Shown here one piece after another: positions 1 through 8,600 of a DNA stretch of 64,000 nucleotides. The position numbers and the translations under genes are program-made. The first letter of the stretch is position 1; each line of letters begins with the position of its first letter. Source of the stretch: Chelativorans xinjiangensis (GTDB lineage: Bacteria; Pseudomonadota; Alphaproteobacteria; Rhizobiales; Rhizobiaceae); the NCBI RefSeq assembly GCF_009812055.1, contig NZ_WQNH01000011.1, positions 124,001-188,000 on the forward strand, given 5' to 3'. The notes beneath the pieces are model-generated. The model did no database searches and was not told the origin of the DNA. It saw only the letters and a list, made by a program, of their open reading frames with translations.

Positions 1-688
1 GCACGACGTAGGAAAGGCCGACGGCCCGGCTGCCCTCGCCCGACAGCTCGACCGCTATCGAGCGGATATCGTCGGTGCGGCCGCGGCCGCTGACGCTTGC
101 CGCCTCCCGCACCTTCTCGCGCATCGCCTCGTCGAGGATGTCGAGCACGGCGTCGGCGCCGAGGTTCAAGACCTCGATCTCGCCGGAATCCGTCATGACG
201 GAGAGGATGCGCTCGGTGCGGGATGTCTCGCCCTCCCCGGCCTGCCGGGTGCCGACGCCGAGAACGACGCCTTCGACCGTGCGGCCGCCGGAGGATGCGC
301 GGACGCCAACGCCCTGCAGGGACGCCGCCAGATCGGGAAGCGACCCCATCTCCTCCGGCGTGAAGGGCAGGCGCCGGAACGTCTCCTCGACGGGCGACAG
401 GCCATCCAGCGTCACCGCGCCGATGGCGCCGGCCGGATCGCGGACGAGGAGGCTTTTCAGGATGTCGTCGACCTGCTCGAGGGGGACGTCGATGCGCAAG
501 GTGCCCGATCCGTCGACGGGGGCGCTGCGGTGGACCTCGGCCAGGCCGCCGGAGGACAGCGTGATGGCCTCGATCCGGCTGCCGGATGCCCCCTCGGCCA
601 TGACGGGCGCGGCCAGCGCCAGGAAAATGGCGGCGGCGCCCGGCATGAGCGGCCATGCCGGCGTCAATCGGCTTTCCAGCTTTCTCAT
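1..688 (-). CDS. Secreted DUF4139-like protein, N-terminal part (runs off window)
   Basis: An open frame on the minus strand starts at ATG 688 and stays open to base 1, so only about 229 N-terminal residues are visible. The start is preceded by a strong ribosome site (AAGGAGGAG). Residues 1 to about 35 form a signal peptide (basic MRKLESR, then an alanine-rich hydrophobic stretch ending PVMAEG). The mature part begins IEAITLSSGGLAEVHR and continues with a VDDILKSLLVRDP segment, which resembles the N-terminal region of DUF4139/MuiA-like exported proteins of rhizobia. That family link is from memory of the pattern and is moderate. The exported location is better supported than any function. The next feature upstream of its start is an insertion sequence within a palindromic repeat. 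Confidence 0.6.
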   Translation of the reverse strand, partial: MRKLESRLTPAWPLMPGAAAIFLALAAPVMAEGASGSRIEAITLSSGGLAEVHRSAPVDGSGTLRIDVPLEQVDDILKSLLVRDPAGAIGAVTLDGLSPVEETFRRLPFTPEEMGSLPDLAASLQGVGVRASSGGRTVEGVVLGVGTRQAGEGETSRTERILSVMTDSGEIEVLNLGADAVLDILDEAMREKVREAASVSGRGRTDDIRSIAVELSGEGSRAVGLSYVV

Positions 689-885
689 CGTCTCCTCCTT
701 GGCTGATGGCCGGCTTATCCTACCCGTCCTGCCGCGGGGAGGCACCCTCCCCGCGCAGGGCGCTTATCGGTTCCCACAGATCATATCGGTGGTGGAGGGG
801 GTAGAGGGTTCGGTGATGCCGGCACCCCTTCGCGCCCCCCTCTGTCCTGAGCTTTGTCGAAGGGCCGGACATCTCCCCCACGAGG

Positions 886-2255
886 CAGGGGAATCGCATA
901 TCAGTATTTTCTTTATTGCCAAGAAGGTTTGGATGGATTCTTGAGAGGCTTTCCGATTCGCGAGGAAGCCTAGGCAGGGGAATCGCATATCAGTATTTTC
1001 TTTATTGCCAAGAAGGTTTGGATGGATTCTTGAGAGGCTTTCCGATTCGCGAGGAAGCCTTGATGCCCACTATTGTGTCGCTTTTCCGAGAGATACGCGA
1101 TCCGCGCGACATCAACGCGCGGCACGACTTGGCCGAGCTTGTGTTTCTTGCACTGGCAGCGACCTTGTGCGGGGCCAAGAGCTGTGTGGATATTGCCGAA
1201 TTCGTGGAGGGGCGGGAAGAAGAGCTCAAAGAGATCGTCACGCTCAAGCGCGGCTGCCCGAGCCACGACACCTTCAGCCGCATCTTCCGGCTCATCGACC
1301 CTGAGGAACTGGCGCAGGCCTTCAGCGCCTTCCTTTGCGCGGTGCGCTGCGAACTCGGCCTGCCGTCGCGGCCGCGCGGCGTGGTGGCGGTCGACGGCAA
1401 GGCGCTCAGGCGCGGCTATGAGAAGGGCGCCTTCTTCATGCCGCCTGTGATGGTCAGCGTGTGGGACGCCGAAACGCGGCTGTCGATCGCGGCCAGACGG
1501 GCCTCGGGCTCCGACGAGGTCTCGACCACGCTCGACCTTTTGAAGAGCCTCGATCTGAAGGGCTGCATGGTGACGGCCGATGCGCTGCACTGCCGGCCCG
1601 ACACGGCCAAGGCGTTGATTGGTCGACAAGCGCATTATGCGCTCGGGCTCAAAGCCAATCGCCGCAAGCTCTACGGCTGCGCCGAAAAAAGCTTTGCCGC
1701 TGCCGGCACGCTTGCTTTTTATGAGACGCGCGAAAGCCGCCATGGCCGCGCGGAAGTGCGCAGGGCGAGCCTCCTGCCGCTCAAGGCGCTCGAGGACCAC
1801 TTGCTTTTTATGAGACGCGCGAAAGCCGCCATGGCCGCGCGGAAGTGCGCAGGGCGAGCCTCCTGCCGCTCAAGGCGCTCGAGGACCGCCTTTCCCGGAC
1901 TGAAGGCGATCGGTCGCATCGAAGCCACGCGCACCAAGCCCGACGGCACCACCAGCATCGCCATTCGCTATGTCGCCCTGTCGAAGGTGCTGGCGCCCAA
2001 AAGACTGGCCGAGACCGTGCGCGCCCACTGGACGATCGAAAACCAGTTGCATTGGAGCCTCGATGTGGTCTTCCACGAGGACGATGCCCGAACCCGAAAG
2101 GACAATGCCCCGCAAAACCTGGCACTCATCCGACGTCTTGCTCGCGACATCTTGGCCGCTCACCCCCTCGACAAGCCAATCGCCAGTAAAATGCGCCGCG
2201 CAAACTGGAATAGAGACTTCTTCCATGAGCTCTTTACTCATATGCGATAGCCCTG
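886..2255 (+). mobile_element. ISAs1-family insertion sequence with internal tandem duplications
   Basis: Imperfect terminal inverted repeats match at 16 of 19 positions: CAGGGGAATCGCATATCAG on the left and the complement of a site ending at 2255 on the right. CAGGG ends suit the ISAs1 family. The left end is present twice, at 886 and 975, because bases 883-971 are repeated exactly as 972-1060 (89 bp). A second duplication lies inside the transposase gene. The flanks are the inverted arms of a family A repeat. I could not recognise a direct target duplication. Confidence 0.8.
1063..2250 (+). CDS. ISAs1-family DDE transposase with a 29-residue internal insertion
   Basis: Cut-and-paste type transposase of the ISAs1 family (395 aa; about 366 aa without the insert, close to the family norm). 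Visible marks are the N-terminal MPTIVSLFREIRDPR, the VVAVDGKALRRG block with the first catalytic Asp, VTADALHCR with the second, and the C-terminal HWTIENQLHWSLDVVFHED block with the catalytic Glu. ATG 1063 was chosen because AGGAAG lies just upstream and family homology starts there; longer readings run into the duplicated left end. Bases 1711-1798 are repeated at 1800-1887. The net effect is 87 extra bases, so the frame survives, but 29 residues read from a foreign frame (LLFMRRAKAAMAARKC...) are inserted between KALEDH and AFPGLKAIGR. Activity is doubtful. Confidence 0.85.
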   Translation: MPTIVSLFREIRDPRDINARHDLAELVFLALAATLCGAKSCVDIAEFVEGREEELKEIVTLKRGCPSHDTFSRIFRLIDPEELAQAFSAFLCAVRCELGLPSRPRGVVAVDGKALRRGYEKGAFFMPPVMVSVWDAETRLSIAARRASGSDEVSTTLDLLKSLDLKGCMVTADALHCRPDTAKALIGRQAHYALGLKANRRKLYGCAEKSFAAAGTLAFYETRESRHGRAEVRRASLLPLKALEDHLLFMRRAKAAMAARKCAGRASCRSRRSRTAFPGLKAIGRIEATRTKPDGTTSIAIRYVALSKVLAPKRLAETVRAHWTIENQLHWSLDVVFHEDDARTRKDNAPQNLALIRRLARDILAAHPLDKPIASKMRRANWNRDFFHELFTHMR

Positions 2256-2331
2256 CCCTCGTGGGGGAGATGTCCGGCCCCTTCGATAAGCTCAGGACAG
2301 AGGGGGGCGCGAAGGGGCGCCGGCATCTCCG

Positions 2332-2943
2332 TTACACGGCAAATCCCGCCCGTTCCAAATCCTCCCGCAGTGCCTCCGCCCCCACGAACTGCACCGCCTG
2401 CCAGCCGGCAGCCTTCGCGCCTTCGACATTCTTCGCGCTATCGTCGATGAACAGCGTTGCCGCCGGCTCCAGGCCGAAGCTCTCCGCGTGGTGCGCGTAG
2501 ATCGCCGGGTCCGGCTTCACCAGTCTGATCTCGCCGGAAACCGTCACCCCGCGCGGCCGCTTGAGGAAGGTGTAGCGCTCCTTCGCCTCGGCAAAGGTGT
2601 CGGCGGCGAAATTGGTGAGCATGGTGACGTCGTGGCCGCCGTCGATGAGGTCTTCCAGGATCGTCACCGACCCTTCGTAGGCATGCGAGACCATCTCGTG
2701 CCAGTGGCGGCGGAAGGCGCGGATGTGCTCCTCGCGGTCGGGGTGAAGGGCGATCAGCTCCGCCTCGGCCTCCGCCCAGCCGCGCCCACGGTCCTGCTCA
2801 AGGTTCCAGTCGTTGGTGCAGACATTGGCGAAGAACCAGCGCCGCTCCTCCTCGTCCGGGATGAGGCGGGAGAAGGGGATCTCCGGGTCGTAGTGGAGGA
2901 GAACCTTGCCGATATCGAACACGATGTGGCGGATTTCGCTCAT
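2332..2943 (-). CDS. HAD-superfamily hydrolase (subfamily IA, YihX-like)
   Basis: Predicted small-molecule phosphatase or dehalogenase of 203 aa. Motif I is FDIGKVLLHYD near residue 9: the nucleophile Asp is present, but the usual second Asp is Gly, as in the YihX/epoxide-hydrolase-N-like branch. Motif II is MLTNF with Thr, and the last motif is FIDDSAKNVEGA with the acidic pair near residue 175. The frame is open far upstream, but the start is placed at ATG 2943, where homology begins and where it overlaps the mutY stop by four bases (ATGA). It is therefore the second gene of a mutY-HAD operon. The substrate cannot be told. Confidence 0.85.
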   Translation of the reverse strand: MSEIRHIVFDIGKVLLHYDPEIPFSRLIPDEEERRWFFANVCTNDWNLEQDRGRGWAEAEAELIALHPDREEHIRAFRRHWHEMVSHAYEGSVTILEDLIDGGHDVTMLTNFAADTFAEAKERYTFLKRPRGVTVSGEIRLVKPDPAIYAHHAESFGLEPAATLFIDDSAKNVEGAKAAGWQAVQFVGAEALREDLERAGFAV

Positions 2944-4067
2944 TTTGCCGTCGTTCCTCGCTTTGCCTTGGTGGCGCCGGGTATAGCCGCCTCGATCGCT
3001 TTTTTCATGACCGTCGGCAAGGCTTCGCCGTGGAGTGCGGCGGGCGCCGACCACCAATGGCCGGCGGGCGCTGCCATCTCCGTGACGGCGGCATGGAATA
3101 CCGAGAGCCGAAGCGTGAAATGGGTGAAGACGTGGGTGACCACGCCGCTGCCCGACCATTGCGCGGGGAAGGGGGCGGCGGTCGCCTCGTGCGCCCCGTC
3201 GAGGCGTGCCGTCCATTGGCTGGTCGGCACTTCGCTCATGCCCCCGAGGAGGCCCTTGTCCGGCCGCCGGCGCAGGAGCACCGCACCGTCCTCGCGTATG
3301 GCGACGAAGGCGGCGCCCCGGCGCACGGGCTTTTCCGCCTTTGGCGCCTTCAAGGGGAAACGCTCCGGCGCGCCGAGCCGCTGTGCGGTACAGTCCTCGA
3401 TCAGCGGGCACAGGATGCAGGAGGGGCGGCGCGGGGTGCAGATGGTGGCGCCGAGATCCATCATCGCCTGGGCGAAATCGCCGGCGCGGTCGGCGGGCAC
3501 CATGGCGGCGACGGCCTTCCTGATCTCCGGCTTGGCGGCGGGCAGCGGCGTTTCGATGGCATCGAGGCGGGAGGCCACGCGCTCGACATTGCCGTCGACC
3601 ACCGCCGCGGGCCGGCCGAAGGCGATTGCCGCGATGGCGGCCGCCGTGTAGTCGCCGATGCCCGGCAGCGCCTTCAGGCCCGCCTCCGTGTCGGGAAAGG
3701 CGCCGCCATGCCGCGCCGCCACCTCGTCGGCGCATTTCTTCAGGTTGCGCGCCCGCGAATAGTAGCCGAGCCCGGCCCAGGCCTTCATGACGTCTTCGGT
3801 CCCGGCCGCGGCCAGCGCCTCCACCGTCGGCCAGCGCGCCATGAAGGCGTCGAAATAGGGCTTTACCGCGCCCACCGTCGTCTGCTGCAGCATGATCTCC
3901 GACAGCCACACGGCGTAGGGGTCCGGCCGCCGGCCGCTCCGGATCGCCTCCGGGGCCAGGCGCCAGGGCAGGCGCCGGTGGTGCCGGTCGTACCAGGCGA
4001 GCAGCCGGGCGGCGGGCAGGCCACCTGCCGCTGCGCTCGTATGTTCTGCCGTCAAGGGACGTGTCAT
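2940..4067 (-). CDS. mutY: A/G-specific adenine glycosylase MutY
   Basis: Base-excision repair enzyme that removes adenine mispaired with 8-oxoguanine or G (375 aa). The catalytic Glu is in SEIMLQQTTV (about residue 57), the helix-hairpin-helix reads LPGIGDYTAAAIAAIAFG, and the catalytic Asp follows in VVDGNVERV. The four-cysteine iron-sulfur loop is CTPRRPSCILCPLIEDC. The C-terminal third is the NUDIX-like 8-oxoG recognition domain. It lies divergent to the DUF721 gene, separated by a short palindromic element, an arrangement common in rhizobia. The gene overlaps the downstream HAD gene by four bases. Confidence 0.95.
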   Translation of the reverse strand: MTRPLTAEHTSAAAGGLPAARLLAWYDRHHRRLPWRLAPEAIRSGRRPDPYAVWLSEIMLQQTTVGAVKPYFDAFMARWPTVEALAAAGTEDVMKAWAGLGYYSRARNLKKCADEVAARHGGAFPDTEAGLKALPGIGDYTAAAIAAIAFGRPAAVVDGNVERVASRLDAIETPLPAAKPEIRKAVAAMVPADRAGDFAQAMMDLGATICTPRRPSCILCPLIEDCTAQRLGAPERFPLKAPKAEKPVRRGAAFVAIREDGAVLLRRRPDKGLLGGMSEVPTSQWTARLDGAHEATAAPFPAQWSGSGVVTHVFTHFTLRLSVFHAAVTEMAAPAGHWWSAPAALHGEALPTVMKKAIEAAIPGATKAKRGTTAK

Positions 4068-4083
4068 CGGCGGCCGTTATGCG

Positions 4084-4203
4084 CTAGTGGTCTGACCCAA
4101 ACAGATGTACCCATCTGTTTGGAAAAGTCAGCCCACAAGCTATTAATCTGGTGGGGCGATTTGTCCTGACAGATGGTACCATCTGTCAGGATCGCACCAC
4201 TAG
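4084..4203. repeat. MITE-like element D, copy 1, with two internal palindromes
   Basis: A 120-bp element bounded by perfect 8-bp inverted ends (CTAGTGGT ... ACCACTAG). It contains two separate hairpins, CCAAACAGATGTACCCATCTG... at about 4097 and TCCTGACAGATGGTACCATC... at about 4164. A second copy in inverted orientation is at 30064-30185. It codes for nothing evident and fills the mutY/DUF721 intergenic region. Confidence 0.8.
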
Positions 4204-4231
4204 GGTGCGTCGTGGAACAAGGGATGAGCAC

Positions 4232-4747
4232 ATGGCAGGGAAATGGCAAGGCGGCAATCCCGTCCCGGTGAGCGACCTGGCGACGGCGCTGCTCGACCCG
4301 GTGTTGCGGCGGCGCGCCGGCCTTTCCATCGATCTCGTGCAGTCGTGGGCGGAAATCGTCGGGGAGCGCCTGGCCTCCCGCACGCGGCCGGAGAAGATCG
4401 CCTGGCCGCGCCGGGCGCATGAGGACGACCCGTTCGAGCCGGCGACGCTGATCATCGCCTGCAGCGGGCCGGCCGCCCTTCACGTGCAGCACGAGACGTC
4501 GGAGATCATCGCCCGCGCCAATGCGTTCCTCGGCTTCGGCGCCATCGGCCGCGTCAAGATCGTGCAGAAGCAGGTTTCCTCGCCGCGCAGCGAAAGGAGG
4601 CCGGCCCCGCGCCCGCTTTCCGAGCCGGAGCGCCGCAGGCTTGCCAGCCTGACCGACCACATCGAGGATGACGGGCTGCGGGCCAGCCTGGAGCGGCTGG
4701 GGGCGAACGTGATGGCGGCGCGCAAGAAGCCGCTCGCGGAAACGTGA
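4232..4747 (+). CDS. DUF721 (DciA-like) protein
   Basis: A 171-aa DUF721 protein. Members related to DciA act in loading the replicative helicase in bacteria without DnaC; that role is known for some relatives and only inferred here. Visible signs are LLDPVLRRRAGLSIDLVQSW followed by WAEIVGERLASRTRPEKI, the usual DUF721 core, and ATLIIACSGPAALHVQHE. The C-terminal third is charged and proline-rich and likely flexible. An in-frame reading extends upstream into repeat element D. ATG 4232 is preferred because the element cannot be part of the conserved protein. The gene is divergent from mutY and sits upstream of the dsbA-like and smc genes. Confidence 0.85.
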   Translation: MAGKWQGGNPVPVSDLATALLDPVLRRRAGLSIDLVQSWAEIVGERLASRTRPEKIAWPRRAHEDDPFEPATLIIACSGPAALHVQHETSEIIARANAFLGFGAIGRVKIVQKQVSSPRSERRPAPRPLSEPERRRLASLTDHIEDDGLRASLERLGANVMAARKKPLAET

Positions 4748-4860
4748 GGAGCCTGCGGCATTTAGCGTTTGGCGCTTAGCCGCGGATGCCTTAATTCCAC
4801 GCCAACTATCGCTATTTTCTCTGCCATCGCTAGGATTTTGAACAAACTCGGGTGATTCGC

Positions 4861-5577
4861 ATGACTGGACCGATCGCGCGCAGGCGCATCCTCATTTCCC
4901 TGGCCGCCCTGCCGGCAGCCGTCCTCCTGGCCGGCTGCAGCGACAGCGACAGCGGCGAGGGTGAGGGCGAGGCGGGTGCGCAGGACACCTCGCCCATGAC
5001 CACCGGGGCGGTCGACGCGCCGCAGTCCACGGGCAGCGTCGATATGGACAAGCTGCTCGAGCCCGGCGCCCTGCCCGAGAAGGCGGAAGGCGCGGAGGAT
5101 GCGCCGGTGACGATTGTCGAATACGCCTCGATGACCTGCAGCCACTGCGCCAATTTCCACGTCAACACCTACCCGGCGTTGAAGGAACAGTACATCGACA
5201 CCGGGAAGGTGCGCCTCATCATGCGCGAGTTCCCGTTCGACCCGCGCGCCGAGGCCGGCTTCATGCTGGCGCGCTGCGCGGACGACAAGTATTTCGCCAT
5301 GGTCGACGTCCTGTTCAAGCAGCAGAGCAACTGGGCGCCGGTGCAGGATGCGCAGAGCGCGCTGCTCAACATCGCAAAACTTGCCGGTTTTTCACAGGAG
5401 TCCTTCGAGGCTTGCTTGACGGACCAGAAACTTCTGGACGATGTGAGAGCCGTGCGCGCGCGCGGCGCCGAGGAATTCGGCGTCGATGCGACGCCCACCT
5501 TCTTCATCAACGGGAAGAAGTATTCGGGAGCGATGTCGATTGAGCAGATGGCGGCGATCATCGATCCGCTGCTTTAG
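4861..5577 (+). CDS. DsbA-family thioredoxin-fold lipoprotein
   Basis: Exported thiol-disulfide oxidoreductase of the DsbA/BdbD type (238 aa). The N-terminus has basic residues, a hydrophobic run and a lipobox LLAGC (Cys about 23), so it is probably a lipoprotein. A low-complexity Ser/Gly/Glu linker follows. The active site is TCSHCANFH (CxxC, about residues 98-101), and the cis-Pro loop is VDATPTFFINGKKY. An in-frame GTG at 4852 is an alternative start. The gene lies 54 bp before smc, a conserved neighbourhood in rhizobia. Its substrates are unknown. Confidence 0.88.
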   Translation: MTGPIARRRILISLAALPAAVLLAGCSDSDSGEGEGEAGAQDTSPMTTGAVDAPQSTGSVDMDKLLEPGALPEKAEGAEDAPVTIVEYASMTCSHCANFHVNTYPALKEQYIDTGKVRLIMREFPFDPRAEAGFMLARCADDKYFAMVDVLFKQQSNWAPVQDAQSALLNIAKLAGFSQESFEACLTDQKLLDDVRAVRARGAEEFGVDATPTFFINGKKYSGAMSIEQMAAIIDPLL

Positions 5578-5631
5578 GGCGGCAGCCGACCGCGCAGGGC
5601 GCACCCGCCCCGCGCGCCGGGGTGCGCGCGC

Positions 5632-8600
5632 ATGAGGTTCTCCAAGCTTCGCCTACTGGGCTTCAAATCCTTCGTCGAGCCCAGCGAGTTCGTCATCGAG
5701 CCCGGCCTGACGGGTGTCGTCGGGCCGAACGGCTGCGGCAAGTCGAACCTCGTCGAGGCGCTGCGCTGGGTGATGGGCGAAAGCTCGTACAAGAACATGC
5801 GCGCCTCGGGCATGGACGACGTCATCTTCTCCGGCTCCGCGACGAGGCCGGCGCGCAACACGGCCGAGGTGACGCTGTTCCTGGAAAACGGCGACCGCAC
5901 CGCGCCCGCCGCCTTCAACGACGCCGACGAATTGCAGGTCTCCCGCCGCATCGAGCGCGAGGCGGGCTCCGTCTACCGCATCAACGGCAAGGAGGCGCGT
6001 GCCCGCGACGTGCAGCTTCTCTTCGCCGACCAGTCGACCGGCGCCCGCTCTCCTTCCATGGTGGGGCAGGGGCGCATCGGCGAACTGATCCAGGCCAAGC
6101 CCCAGGCCCGCCGGGCGCTGCTGGAAGAAGCGGCCGGTATCTCCGGCCTCCATTCGCGCCGCCACGAGGCGGAGCTGCGCCTGCGCGCCGCCGAGCAGAA
6201 CCTGGAGCGGCTCGACGACGTGGTGACCGAACTGGAAACCCAGATCGAGAGCCTGAAGCGCCAGGCCCGCCAGGCCGCCCGCTTCAAGAACCTGTCGGCC
6301 GAGGTCCGCAAGGCCGAGGCCGTTCTCCTGCACCTGCGCTGGACGCAGGCCAAGGCGCAGGAGGCGGAGGCGAAGTCGGCGCTTTCTGAGGCGATGACGC
6401 TGGTCGCCGAGCGCGCCAACCAGCAGATGGAGGCCGCGAAGGCGCAGGCGATCTCCGCCAAGCGCCTGCCGGAGCTGCGCGAGGCGGAAGCTTCCGCCGC
6501 CGCAGCCTTGCAGCGGCTGACCATCGCCCGCACGCAGATCGAGGAAGAGGCCCGCCGCGTGCGCGACCGCGCGGAGGAGCTGCAGAAGCGCGTGCGACAG
6601 CTCGACGCCGACATTGCGCGCGAGGAGCAGATGGTCCGCGACAATGCGGACATCCTGAAACGGCTGGAGACGGAAGAAACCGGGCTGAAGGAAGCCGAGG
6701 CCGGCGCCGAGGGGCGCGAGACCGAGACGCGGGCGGCCCTCGACAAGGCGAGCGCGGAGCTTGCCGAGCGCGAGGCCGAGCTGACGGCGCTGACGGCGGA
6801 GAAGGCCGAGGCGACGGCAACGCGCAGCCAGGCCGAGCGCGCCATGCGCGACAGCGCCGAGCGCCGCGACCGGCTGGCCCGCCAGTTGGAAACCGCCGAC
6901 CGGCAGCTTTCGGAAATCGCTGCCGAGATCAGCACCTTGCCGGACCCGGCGCAGAAGCGGCTCGAATTGGAGGGTGCGCTTGCCGTCCAGGAAGAGGCGG
7001 AGAAGCGCGCGGCCGAGGCGGAAGAAACCGTTGCCGCCGCCCGTGCGGCGGAGACTGCCGCGCGCCAGCCGGTGAGCGAGGCGCGCGCCGAACTGCAGCG
7101 CATCGAGACCGAGGCCACCACGCTCGCCAAGGTGCTGAATGCCGGCGGCAACGATCTCTTCCCCGCCGTGCTCGAGCGGGTGCGGGTGGAGCGCGGCTTC
7201 GAGACGGCGCTGGGCGCGGCCCTTGGCGAAGACCTCGACGTGCCGCTGGACAAGGCCGCCCCAGCCCATTGGGGCGACGCGGCGCCGGCGGGCGACGACC
7301 CGGCGCTGCCGGCGGGCGTGCGGCCCCTTTCGGAAGTGGTGAACGCGCCGGCTCAGCTTGCCCGGCGGCTTGCGCAGATCGGCATCGTCGAGACGGCCGA
7401 TGGCGCGCGGCTGCAGGAGCACCTGAAGACCGGCCAGCGGCTGGTGAGCGCGGATGGCGCGCTGTGGCGTTGGGACGGCTATAGGGCCAGCGCCGACGCG
7501 CCGACGGCCGCCGCCCAGCGCCTTGCGCAGAAGAACCGTCTGGCCGAGCTCGACAGCGAAGCTGTCTCCGCTAGGGAGATATTGCGCGCCGCCGAAGAGG
7601 CTCTTGCCGCTGCCGAGAATGCCGTCAGGCAGGCGGTCGAGGGCGAGCGGCAGGCGCGCGAGCGCCTGCGCGAGGCGAGCCGCGCTGTCAGCAGCGCCCG
7701 CGACGCGCTGGCCGGCGCGGAGAAGGCGTCCGGCGAACTGGCGAGCCGCCGCTCGGCGCTGGAAGATTCGCGCAGCCGGCTGGCCGAGGACCATGAGGAG
7801 GCGCTGAAGGCGGTGACCGAGGCGGAAGCCACCTTTGCCGCTGCCCCCGACATCTCCGAGTTGCAGGGCCGGCTGGAGCGCGTGACGGTCGAGGTTTCAA
7901 CGGCGCGGGGCAGGGCGGCGGAGGCGCGCGCGGCCCATGAAGGACTGAAGCGCGAGACGGAAGCGCGCCAGCGCCGGCTTGCCGCCATCGGCGAGGAGCG
8001 CAAGAGCTGGATCGCGCGCGCGGAAAACGCCGACCGACAGATCGCTTCGCTGACCGAGCGGCGTGTCGAGGCGGCGGGCGAGATGGAAAAGCTGGCCGAG
8101 GCGCCGGACGAGATCGAGGCGCGCGGGCGCGAACTCCTGTCGCGCATTTCCGAGGCGGAGGCCCTGCGCAGAAGCGCCGCCGACCGGCTGCAGGCGGCCG
8201 AGAACGAACAGGCGGAACTCGACAAACAGGCGACGGAGGCGATCCAGGCGCTGGCTGCCGCGCGCGAGGCCCGCGCCCGCGCCGAGGAGCGCCAGGCGGC
8301 CGCCGAGGAGCGGCGCCAGGACACCGAGGCGCGCATCCAGCAGGCGCTCAACGTGGCGCCGCATCTGGTCGTCAGCCAGACCGGGCTTTCGCCGGACGAT
8401 CCGCTGCCGGACGTGGGCGAGGTGGAGCAGCGCCTTGAGCGGCTGAAGATCGAGCGCGAGCGGCTGGGCGCGGTGAACCTGCGCGCCGAGGAAGAAAAGA
8501 CCGAGCTTGCCGAGCGGCTCGACACGCTGGTCTCCGAGCGCGGGGACGTCATCGAGGCCATCCACAAGCTGCGCCACGCAATCCAGAACCTGAACCGCGA

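Larger units (their letters stand above)
815..2328. repeat. Palindromic repeat family A, copy 1, split by an insertion sequence
   Basis: Two arms of about 70 bp, at 815-885 and 2256-2328, are near-perfect inverted copies of each other. Each holds the family A block CCCCTTCGCGCCCCCCTC followed by TGTCCTGAGC and GGACATCTCCCCCACGAG. The same block recurs at 27671, 39842, 51850 and 53408, but there the arms enclose about 100 bp of core sequence instead of an insertion sequence. The transposon therefore sits at the tip of the palindrome. Confidence 0.75.

Noticed and set aside
75-944. Plus-strand open frame at the left edge
   Set aside because: The complementary strand codes a signal peptide with a good ribosome site and family-like sequence; the plus-strand product is Arg/Ser/Pro-rich noise and runs into the insertion sequence.
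876-2265. Target-site duplication for the insertion sequence
   Set aside because: The flanking bases CCACGAGG and CCTCGTGG are inverted, not direct, copies and belong to the palindromic repeat; no direct duplication could be shown.
5653-7794. Very long open frames on the minus strand opposite smc
   Set aside because: They are antisense to a clear SMC protein; the GC-rich, Glu/Ala/Arg-rich coiled-coil codons leave few stops on the other strand. No homology-like motifs are seen.
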